Of a stretch of DNA of 64,000 bases, positions 1 through 18,900 are shown piece by piece (within the stretch, counting starts at the first letter, position 1; every line of letters begins with the position of its first letter). A program made the position numbers and the translations under genes. Under the pieces are notes generated by a model. That model was not told the origin of the DNA. It ran no database searches and worked only from the letters and a program-made list of their open reading frames with translations. Location of the stretch: contig OY997653.1 of NCBI GenBank assembly GCA_963921795.1, positions 25,355,773 to 25,419,772 of the forward strand. Direction: 5' to 3'. Origin of the DNA: Nannobrachium achirus (Eukaryota; Chordata; Actinopteri; Myctophiformes; Myctophidae).

Positions 1-274
1 GCGTGTCTTCAAGCTGTGGTTTGCAGTCAGGTATACACAGACAAATATGAACATGCAAATAAAGGAAAAACTAGATTTGTTTAGGGGGGTTAAAAAAAAC
101 ATGTCATTTTTTTCCTTTTCCTCAAATAAACCTTACTGTATCTGCTCTGTCTTGCTTGATTGATTTCAATTTTTCATCAAAATATAATGATGTGAAAATG
201 TAACTAGCTCAACTATATACATTCCTATATAGGCTAGCCTATGTGTATGTATGCATGCATGCATGCCTTGTCGC

Positions 275-307
275 TCACACACACACGCGCGCGCGCGCAC
301 GCACACG

Positions 308-376
<69 letters not shown>

Positions 377-512
377 TCTCCCTTCCATCCCCTCTCTCTT
401 CCTCTTCTCTCCCTCCCACACTCCCTCTCCCTCTCCCCCTCCCCTCTCTCTCTCCATCCCTCCCTCTCCCTCTCCCTCCCTCCCTCCCTCTCTCTCTCTC
501 TCTCTCTCTTCC
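275..512. repeat. CA/CG microsatellite plus CT-rich tract
   Basis: Alternating CA with CG interruptions runs to about 372 and is followed by a pyrimidine-rich (CT/CCT) tract to about 512. It lies directly upstream of the CpG-rich klf11 promoter. The open frames across it are low-complexity and are not genes. Positions 1-274 show nothing recognisable. Confidence 0.95.
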
Positions 513-539
513 AGTCTGTCTCAACCTTTCCCCCAGTTC

Positions 540-735
540 GGGTGCAACCGAGTTCACCGGGTTTACTCTGACACCGCTGACTCCCGCGCCGGCCACGCCC
601 CCCGACCGGCCACGCACCCCCGTCTCCGCCAATGGGCGCGCGGTCACGTAGCGATCGCGCACTCCCCGCGGCGCCGATTGGCCGGCGCTCTGCTACACCT
701 TTGTTTTCTGATTGGTGGCGTGTTACCACCCCGCC
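540..735 (+). promoter_or_regulatory. klf11: klf11 promoter: CpG-rich segment with three CCAAT boxes
   Basis: This is a GC/CpG-rich block in otherwise AT-rich DNA. It holds one forward CCAAT (629-633) and two inverted ones (ATTGG at 677-681 and 711-715), plus GC-box-like C/G runs. It ends about 230 bases before the proposed klf11 start codon at 969, so the intervening 736-968 is probably 5'UTR. No TATA box is evident. Promoter function is inferred from composition and position. Confidence 0.6.
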
Positions 736-968
736 AGACTGGTGGTTTGCTGCTGAAATTCAGTTTCCTGTTGTTTTTTTTTATTCCCTCTCAGCTGAGG
801 CTGCTCTATCTGTTGGCAAGGACTCAGGACTACTTTTACTATTGGAGTAGTGGGTCGCGTTGCCTGCTATATTATACTGTCTTTTATTTTTTATTATTTT
901 TGCTTTTTATTATTAATTAAATACTGCTTTTTTATTTTTTATTTTGTAAATCAACAACACTTCCACGT

Positions 969-9739
<8,771 letters not shown>

Positions 9740-9834
9740 CTCACACACACGCACAGTTTAAAATGGCTCAACGACACAGGACCACCTCAGGACCAGGGTG
9801 GGGGGACACTTAACACCAGCCAACCTGCCGACAA

Positions 9835-9969
9835 CCACGTGCCGGGTTGACTCTTCGGTTGTAGATGGGTATGTTTCTACCACGTGCCGGGTTGACTCTT
9901 CGGTTGTAGATGGGTATGTTTCTACCACGTGCCGGGTTGACTCTTCGGTTGTAGATGGGTATGTTTCTA
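9835..9969 (+). repeat. Three perfect 45-bp tandem repeats in the klf11 3'UTR
   Basis: Units at 9835-9879, 9880-9924 and 9925-9969 appear identical. Each starts with CCACGTGCCGGGTTGACTC, so three E-box hexamers (CACGTG) are spaced at 45 bp. They begin about 95 bases after the klf11 stop codon. Confidence 0.93.
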
Positions 9970-10289
9970 ATGTACTGGCCGCATTTTGCCAACCAGACAT
10001 CACTCATAGGGTTCTTTCGAGATGTTTGGTATATTATACTCTACTCAGGGTTCGATTTGTTAAAAAGAAAAAAAAAACAGAAAAGAAGAACACACTGGGG
10101 TTGGGAGTGCATCAATGTTATAAACCATAACTATGAAACATATCCACATATCAGACTGTCTACATTTCCCACAAAAGAAATGCATGTTTAACCCATTAAG
10201 ACCCCGAGGCTGATTCGACAAAATCGTCTCTGTCGGGTGGAAACCTCATAATGTCCAAAACTGTTACTTTTCAGGATTCAATATTGAAA

Positions 10290-10373
10290 AACATCAAAAG
10301 TAACAGATCGACAACTCAAAATGCGTAGCTTCGCGCCGCTTTTCGAGCTTGTAGATCTGCTACTTTTGATGCT
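10290..10373. mobile_element. Small palindrome element with copy-specific palindromic flanks
   Basis: The right arm GAGCTTGTAGATCTGCTA pairs with a partly degenerate left arm (TAACAGATCGACAACTC). The flanks CATCAAAAG and CTTTTGATG extend the palindrome. It sits inside a repeat bounded by AACCCATTAAGACC (about 10191) and TTTTAATGGGTT (about 10507-10518), in the klf11 3'UTR. Confidence 0.75.
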
Positions 10374-11296
10374 TTCGTGTGACGTGGTAAGATGATCAAG
10401 TTACGAGAAAACACAAAAAGAGATTTTGGAAAAGCTGTTGCTATGTTGCTATATATACACTGAACATATAGCTAAAATCTAAAATGACACTGATGATGCT
10501 TTCCCGGTTTTAATGGGTTCAACTTAATTCAGTCCTTAATTGCGTCCTCCCGCCCCAGCAAATCGAACCCTGATTCTACTCTCTACTGGCCACTAGAGGC
10601 CGGTAGCCGGGCCGTCATCACGTGGTTGTGTTCCATTTTAGGACCATCATGTTTTGGATGGTGGAGTTGTTAAAAAATAACTACGAAAACGGTTGGTTTG
10701 TGCGTTGTTGTGGTTGTTGTTTTTATTTTTATTTTTTTTATTATATTTTATTTTTATTTTATTTTTTACAGTTCCATTCGATGGGAACGTTGAGTTTCCC
10801 TAACTCTGCTCAGGATAAATACCTCTCTCCAAACACACAATGACTCGAAACAAACAATGACTTAAAACAAACAATGACTCAAAACTAAACAGGCTGCTAT
10901 TCATTCATACATGGACATATGGATTACAAAACAAAACCTTGACGTTGCACTGGATTTTTTATTATCATGCTTGTTTTGTACTTTATATACATGTAAGCTA
11001 CATGTTTACCCGATGTGTATAATGTAATGTTTAGCAAAAATGTATGCACTCTTCTTTTTTTGCCAAAGCCTCTGTAATGTGCTTCTATTTAGTCTATACT
11101 TCTGTTTGTCTGTGACTGTATATACAATGTAAATATTGATATCTATATGAATGTTATGTGTATTCCAATCTGCATTTATTGACAATACATGAGTATCATC
11201 TTATTGATATGTTAAAAATGTCAGTGGACAGTATTTTTCACTGTGATACTACCTACTATGTTGCTTTACATATTATTATTATTATTATTATTATTT

Positions 11297-11302
11297 AATA
11301 AA
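11297..11302 (+). promoter_or_regulatory. klf11: Polyadenylation signal, probable klf11 3' end
   Basis: AATAAA follows an (ATT)n run, with T-rich sequence about 25 bases downstream. It would give a 3'UTR of about 1.6 kb. This is the best canonical signal after the stop codon at 9739. Positions 11330-12050 downstream show no gene that I can support. Confidence 0.6.
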
Positions 11303-12054
11303 CATTTGTTCAAAAAGTGCAGTTTTTTTTGATAGCTTGATTTGGCCTATAGTGTAGCCAGTAAGAAAATACCTCATGTTATTAAATGTTATTCTTAATA
11401 ATGGCTTATTATATCTGAATAATCCACTTTCTGAACACTTGCCTGTAAGCAATGTTAAAGAATATGGCTTTTTTTATAATAATAAAAAAGAAAGAAAAAA
11501 AGAAATGCACCATTGAATCAGCATTGTGTATTCTGGGTCACTTTTGTCCGCTCAACTACACATACATGTCCTTACATTCTAATAGAGGCCAATATCTTTC
11601 TCTTTTTTTCTCCCTTCAATATACATTCCTTGACGACAATGGGGCCTATTACGTATTCTGTTATACAACATTAGGTACATAGGGAACTATTTATTCTTAC
11701 ACAGAGATTTAAGGCAGAGCTACCATACATTAAACGTATACCAAAAATGTACATAGGTTTAACAATGTTTTAATGTTTTCAGAAAACACAAGGGCATAAC
11801 ACAAGGTGGCCTCTTTAAAATCATAATAATTATTAATATTACACTGGGCCTTATGTAGCCTTGGCTTTACACTTGTATGCACATTACATTTTTGATTTTT
11901 CAAGGCCTTTTGTACGTTTAAAATAATAATGACGTTCAATATTAAGATGTCATCGCCCTATGTAGCCTAATTGTTTATCTCCCTTAAAATTAAGCTACAT
12001 GGAAAAACGCCTCTAATTAAAAAGTGAAGGAAAAAAAATACCCTATGCGACCGC

Positions 12055-12330
12055 TGCTTCTGTACACTGCCCCCCCTTCCCCCCCACCCCCAACCATCTG
12101 AGCGGTCTCCCCGGTAACAACGCTCCTCCAATCAGGTGTCAGCGTCGAGGGGGTGTGACCAATGGGAGACGACTACGTAAGAGCCGGGCACGCGTGTGGG
12201 TGACGTCACGGGATGATGGGTAACCGCCCCTTTGCCTTACTGACCGACATTCGACACAGAAAAGAAATAAGTAAATAAAACACTGGGAAGCGCAGCAGCG
12301 ACACTCAGTGGCCTCGAAGCGTTACGGCGC
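12055..12330. promoter_or_regulatory. Orphan CpG-rich promoter-like segment with CRE and CCAAT boxes
   Basis: A CpG-rich block in AT-rich surroundings contains a perfect CRE palindrome TGACGTCA (12201-12208) and two CCAAT motifs (TCCAATCAGG near 12128 and GACCAATGGG near 12159). No coding exon I can recognise follows on either strand. It could start a noncoding RNA or be an enhancer or a relic. Positions 12860-15240 beyond it are gene-free as far as I can see. Confidence 0.45.
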
Positions 12331-12638
12331 TGCAATGCAATTTGGAAAACTGGCTTGGTTGAGTCTATCCTCTATTTTATTCCTCTATCTCAGAGAGGTC
12401 TTCAACGTTTTCAGGCCAAGGACCCCTTAGTTGAGAGAGAGAGCTGAAGCAGGGACCCCCATAACCTTTTCATAGATTCCATATTTCATTGTTTGACAGC
12501 GCGAATTGCAATCATCAGTGTATTTTGGATTAATGTCAATTTGTGTTTTCAGATATGTAACCATATACTGTCAATACTTAACTTGACCTTTCACTCTGTA
12601 CTTAGTAGTCGGCTCTTTTCCCCCTCTACACCAAAGCT

Positions 12639-12712
12639 CTTTGCCAAAAAATAGCTGATCTACAAGCTCACAACGCCCTGTGAGCTTTCAGATCTGCTAT
12701 TTTTGGCTAAAG
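12639..12712. mobile_element. Small palindrome element (44-nt core) with palindromic flanks
   Basis: GCTGATCTACAAGCTCACA pairs with TGTGAGCTTTCAGATCTGC between TA dinucleotides. The flanks CTTTGCCAAAAAA and TTTTTGGCTAAAG continue the palindrome with one bulge. It lies inside a larger repeat (about 12397-12861) with degenerate inverted ends resembling a hAT MITE. Confidence 0.75.
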
Positions 12713-15248
12713 TTCTCAGAATAAGGACACTATAGGGTTCAAGTGGTTAATATAAAAAATGAGAAAAAAACTTTCTATCACTCAAAGATTTGGAGGACCC
12801 CCTGTAGTAATTCTGAGGACTCCCTAGGGGTCCCAGACCCTCTGTTGAATACCCCTGGTCTATCCTCCTATTCTTCTATCTTCTTATGTGCTTTACCAGC
12901 GGCTTAACCAGAGGTTTGAAGACATTTATTTTTTATTTTTACTTTTTTCATTGGCTTTAGAAAACATACATTTACATTGCCAAAGCAGAAGTGTACACAA
13001 TACAATACAGACAGAACAAAATATGTACAAGAGAAAGGAGTGTAACAGTTTTCATACATGTATCAAGGTTACATGCAGGCGGTGCAGGGATATATTAATA
13101 GTCTTTCTCACTCTCTCCTTATAAGTAGTCCTTACGGAAACAACTACAAGTTGATGGAGCGTGCACGAGGAAAATTCCTCACACAATAAAAGGAAAACGA
13201 AGTAATACATCAAATGCATAGATGTAGGATCGTAGGAAACCAATAACCTAGCAAGTAGCATCAGTCTAACATCTAAACAACAGTCTAATATGAAAAAATA
13301 AGATTATCCTATACCAGGCCTGTAATTTTGTAATTTTAGGGGCAAGGCCACTTGGCCTTTGCGATTTTAGTCAATTGAAAGAATTTGTTGAATTTAATGG
13401 TTAGGTTGCAGTGAGGAGAAAGTGGTACAGGCATTAAGGCCACTGTGCCCTCGGGCATGTCATTTTTTGGAGGGGCACAAGGCCAAACTGAGGGGCAACG
13501 CCATGGCCTTCATGAAATTCCTGCCCTGATCTGTACAATGAAACTATATACACTATGATGCCAGGTCTACAAATGAATCTGGCAGCTGTCTACATAACAT
13601 GCTAACCAGGTTGACCTGGTTAGCATGTCAATAGCAATCTACCAGGCTATCTTTGCATTGTAAAATAAAACATGATAATATTAGAAAAATGTTGACTCAT
13701 TTAGTCAAATTTGCTCAAAACAGATAGGCACTGAAAGTGGTTGAAAACTCAAGTAAAGTTCCTCTTCCAAGTCTATAGCTCTACCCACCGGTAGGCGGCA
13801 GTGTGTCTGGTCAGTGGCTGCTTCACGTGAAGAGCACCTTCTCACGCTCTTGTTGTCTTTGCTTTCAGCCAACCAGAGCCTCTGTTGTTGTTGCGAGGCG
13901 GAAACAGCTGATCCTCTCTGCCTTGGCCTGCAGTCGCAGTCAGGCAGATTTTTCAGCAGAGAAAGGTTATTTTTTTAGAGGAAACTGTTGTCGATAATGT
14001 TTAGTATTTCTGCTGGATAGAGGAGTCACGTTACCATTAAAATAGCAGATGGAAATACACAATTACTCGGTAATTTGAGCTGATTATACATGGATGTTAC
14101 GGGATGTTTTTGGTCAGAAAAGGCACAAGAGGAAAGCGAGCTAGCTTATTGTTTGTTCATCCTGTGGCTGTGGATAGTATACGTGGAACACAAGAATGCG
14201 TTAATATATCGAACCTGATCTTAAATGCACAAACAGTTGCTGGTCGGTAATGTTTGTGGGTATGAACATTTGGCACGTATGTGTGTCCCGTATGTTGCCG
14301 CTAAACTGCGGCCGCTAATGTACACAATTAGAGAAAGCGCGCTGGCGGGAAACAAACCCATAAATGGTATTGTTCTAAAAACTACTTGTGTGCTGAAGCA
14401 GCGATGCTTCCTGTTTAACAACACTGGTGTTGAAATGATTGCATCAGTCATTGCTGTATATTCACAATAATTTGTTATTACAATAATAACCCCGCTCTTT
14501 TATACTAGCTGTAGTGCTTTCTTTATTAGGTCTGATCATTTGAAGGTTCTCTGAAGGAGAGAAGGTTCTGTTCTTATGAGAAATGGTTCGTTGATTGATT
14601 GATAACTTATTAGCAGTTCGCATAGGAAAAGTACAGTTCAGATATACAAGGTCTACCAATAGGATTTAACCACAAGAAAGCACATTAGGGTCCTTTTATA
14701 CGCAATTCATTAATCTATGTCTCCCAATGATTAATGAATTATAAGATTACAACGCAGACTTTTAGCTGACGCAAGATCAGAGTAATTGTTATGAAACATT
14801 TTATATAAAACCTTTATAAAGGGGGGGGGGGTCATGATCATTTAAATAGAGTGCAAACAAAATTGTGTTGCAAAGTTGCGACATGATCAACCTCAAACAA
14901 ACCTAGCATCATCTGTTTAAACAACATGCCTATCTACAGTAAATAACATTCTTGGCATTTGAGGACAAGCAAATAGTTGTGTATCTTATTTCAGCTGTGT
15001 GTAAACGCATGCATAAATGCTAACAAGGAAGTATCCAACAACACTAGCGTATTTAACCAAATGGATGGTTTATGGGTCCATTTGGTTCCATTTCACTCAG
15101 TCAGAGACCTGTAAGGGTCCATTTAAAACCCCATCAATGAAACTCGAGGGTCCCTGAAGAACCCCACTTTGACATAGATATATTGACGATATCTTTGACA
15201 GATAGAAACTGTCATAGATATTGACAGTTTCATATCTATGATCTAAAG

Positions 15249-15427
15249 CAGTGTTTCTCAAAGTGGATTATTCTAGGGACTTTGTGCTGTGTGTGGATTC
15301 CTTTATGTAGTTCTAAATCGACCCATACAAGTCTGTAACTAACACCAATTTAGGGTCCATTTGGTTCCATTTGTACAATGTCAGAGTTGAGGGGAGACCT
15401 TGAAATGTAAAGGTTTGAGATGCACTG
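15249..15427. mobile_element. hAT-like MITE, 179 bp, perfect 8-bp target duplication
   Basis: The ends CAGTGTTTCTCAAAGTGG and AAGGTTTGAGATGCACTG are inverted repeats. ATCTAAAG flanks it on both sides (15241-15248 and 15428-15435). The interior matches the 9073-9228 element in the TCCATTTGGTTCCATTTG block. It is 0.2-0.7 kb upstream of the rrm2 start. Confidence 0.9.
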
Positions 15428-15599
15428 ATCTAAAGTTATATATTTTTTTAGTATAAAGTGTTTTCATGAACGGGGTTTTATAACTTTCTTTTCCTCGATA
15501 TGTTGTGTAAGCCTTTTTATTCGTTCCATTATAAAACTCCCAACTGTTGACGCGGCACCAGACAAAGGCGTTTAAAAATCTCCCGCAATAATTGTCAGT

Positions 15600-15800
15600 G
15601 GGCACGTGAGCGCGCGGACTGCGCCCTGATTGGCTCGTGGTTTCCGGGGTTTGAAGGCAGCTCAGCTGATTGGCTCCCAGCCGGCATGAAACTTAAACCC
15701 CCAACAACAAGGCGAGCTCTCATTGGTTGACGCTGGCAGCTGCCGCCAGGGTTCGAATAAAAAAGGACGGAACAGCTGCGGTTTTTAGTCTTGTAGTCTG
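15600..15800 (+). promoter_or_regulatory. rrm2: rrm2 cell-cycle promoter (NF-Y boxes, CHR-like site)
   Basis: Three inverted CCAAT boxes (ATTGG at 15629-15633, 15669-15673 and 15722-15726) lie 40 and 53 bases apart. A TTTGAA at 15650-15655 fits the CHR element of late cell-cycle genes. GCGCGCGG near 15611 and CTCCCGC near 15582 are E2F-like. An AATAAAAAAG stretch at about 15756 could act as a weak TATA box. This layout fits S/G2-phase control by E2F, DREAM and NF-Y; the regulation itself is inferred. Confidence 0.7.
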
Positions 15801-15929
15801 ATCCGTGCTGCAGTGCTCGTCTGTGTCCGCCTTGTAATTAATAGAGTAGTTTTTCTTTTATTTGCACTATCATTTTAATCGTTTAACTTAACTTATTTCT
15901 ACCGTCTGTTTCCACGTCAAATATTAACA

Positions 15930-18900
15930 ATGCAGGCTGCTCGCACTCCCTTCTCTGTAAAGAACGAGAACTCCGTCTCCTCCCAGATCGGCAACATGTC
16001 TCTGAAAGTGAACAAAGAAAACACGGTAAGCGATCACATTTTGAAATTAACGTTGATTAAAGCTTTGTTTGTTTGTGGATTAATTCACAATATCTGTCAT
16101 TGATTGTGATCTTATTGTTTTTTTTAGCCGCCAAGTCTGAACTCCACCCGAGTCCTAGCGTCCAAAACCGCGCGTAAAATCTTCGACAATACCGAGGTGA
16201 GTCCGTCTTAACATTTTATTGCAATGGTTCTATGACATGACAACGCTAAATCGTATAAAACATCCGTTTCTTTATGTTTCCCACGTTGAATATTTTGTTA
16301 TTTTGGTGGGCTTTTGTGATACGTGGCGCCTAAATAGACCTAACATGGCGCCAACGAAGACTGCAACAAAAGACAACATTGATAACAGCAGTTTCAAGTT
16401 GTATGCACAGTTGACGGAGAATAACATGACTAAGGCCGATTCATTATAGATTTATTTTTGTTTTGTCTCCGAATTGTCCCGTGACCTAGATTTGGCGATT
16501 TGGCTATCTAAAATGGTGTCTGACCTAGTTTCTCATTCAGTCCCATTCATCCTACCCTACCCTATGATGGTGCAATTCTAAATTGTGTACATTATGTACT
16601 ACCTAGTCTATGGTCACTCAATGTATAGCGTATATTTTGCACACTTGTATTTTTACACTTATTGGTATTAGTACCTTGCTACTTGTATTTTATTATTGAT
16701 ATGCTAGTGTTTCACAGGTCTGTAGATAAGACTTTATTGTCTATTCCTATTTACACTGACTATACATATTGTCCAGGATTAAAAATTAAATAACTTTTCC
16801 ACTGTCCCTGCTAAACAGCCACTGGTCTGTACAGTCTTTGCAAATGTAATGCCACTGCACACCAGAATTCAATCTCACAAATATGTGAAGTGAGATGATT
16901 TCATTAATCGTCTCGCGAAGCTTGGCCAATGCGGTATAGGATGAGGCAGGGCATACGTGCAAAGTCAGCTGTAGGAGCGGTTTTGGCACCGCTCAAGTGT
17001 GTGCACATTAACTTTAACTACACATTAGGATGGCATCTGTTGCTAATGAGCAGGGTTTGCAATGATGAATTGCCATGGGTCCCGATCTCAGCCGTATGAT
17101 GAGGGCTGAGTGCCGGTACTCTCTGCTCAGTGGGCCTGTAGGCTACTCTGGCAGAGGTGTACTGGCACGATAGACTTCAGTCTGAGCTAACCCTCTTAAC
17201 GCCACAGTCTGTCAACTGAAAAGTATCATCATGTGATATTTGTCATGACTAATCACCAGATTCTTCTTTTTAAGGCTAAGACCAAAGCTGCGAAGAAGTC
17301 CGTGGAAGACGAGCCTCTCCTTAAAGAGAACCCAAGACGCTTTGTCATCTTCCCCATCCAGTACCATGACATCTGGCAGATGTACAAGAAGGCTGAGGCC
17401 TCCTTCTGGACAGCTGAGGAGGTGAGGATGTAACGCATGGCAGTAAATATGAACCACTGGTATGAGAAGTTTAAGAAGTAGCTAGCATGTAGCGTTAAAC
17501 AGGGTTTGCAATGATGAGTGGCGCAGGGGTACGGACCTCAGCCGTATGATGGGGGCTGAGTGTCGGTGCACCCTCTGCTCAGTGGGCGTGTAGTCTACTG
17601 GCAGAGACGTACCGGCATGATATAGACGCCTGACTGAGCTCAACCTCTTAACAAACTCGGTCAGCTGATGAGTACTGACATTGATTGAAGTACTGATGGT
17701 GTTTCACAGTAGATGTTAATGCTGTTGTCTGTTTCAGGTCGACCTTTCCAAGGATGGGCAGCACTGGGAGTCCCTGAAGGACGAGGAGAGGTACTTCATC
17801 TCGCACGTCCTGGCCTTCTTCGCAGCCAGCGACGGCATCGTCAACGAGAACCTGGTGAGCTTTACTTTCTGATAGCTGCAGCCCTAGTTCCAACACACTT
17901 CTCAAACACTGCTCACCGTACTCGGCAAACACATTTTCCATCGCTTAATTTCTCAATCAAAGTAAACATACATTTTTATATTTTCTTTACCCTTCATTGC
18001 AATCAGGGTGTTGGCAATGATGAGTGGCGCAGGGGTACGGACCTCAGCCGTATGATGGGGGCTGAGTGTTGGTGCACCCTCTGCTCAGTGGGCGTGTAGT
18101 CTACTGGCAGAGACGTACCGGCATGATATAGACGCCTGACTGAGCTCAACCTCTTAAACATATAATCGCTCAACTGAGTAATTCACAATTCTTTGTTGAT
18201 TTTGTAGTGTATTGGTCTTTTACAAATGGTGGAGCTGCAAGCTTTTTTTGTTGCCACTGTTAAAGGTATATTCAGTGATTGTATTTCATTCAAATAAAAA
18301 TACAATTGGTACATTTTCCATTCATTCTCCTCACTAGAATGTGTGCTGACCATATAAAGACTTCCACCATGGCCCGTGTTACGAGCATAGCTAGATTCGG
18401 TTTTCAGAGGTGGCCAGCCAGTGCTCGACCAATCAGGGTAGAGTATGGCCGTAGTTATGTTATGACGTTTAGTTATGATGGTCAAAATAAAAGTTTTGGA
18501 AACCACAGTTGCTCTGAATTAAGAACGTCTGCTAAATGCCTAGATTGTAAACTACTGAACTCATGAAATGCCACAGTCTCGTAGTAAATCAGTATCATAC
18601 ATATCCTGAAGCTGGAGACGTAGGCCTACCAATATTCAGTGATTGGGTCTAATGATCAAAACGACATTATAATGGTGTAAAAAATCGCTAAAAAAATAAA
18701 CATTTCCACGCTGTAAGGCCAATAATGGACAAGATGACCCCCGGCCACTTTCATTATCACTGAATGCACCTTTAAGCATTAACATTTGGCAACACTGAAG
18801 GGTCTGACAAGATGAAGAGTTGAGATTTTTATTTCGCCATATGCCTTACAAATTAACCGTTCAGCTATCCAGCCTTCGTAAGTGTCGGGTCACCTAAAAG

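Noticed and set aside
166-920. Several open reading frames of 100-225 codons on both strands
   Set aside because: They are made of CA/GT and CT microsatellite translations (TH, CV, RE, SL runs) and overlap the klf11 promoter; there is no protein-like composition.
13790-14000. Possible second orphan promoter or exon with GAGGCGGAAAC (E2F-like)
   Set aside because: Only weakly GC-rich; no paired splice sites, CCAAT or TATA motifs, or coding signal.
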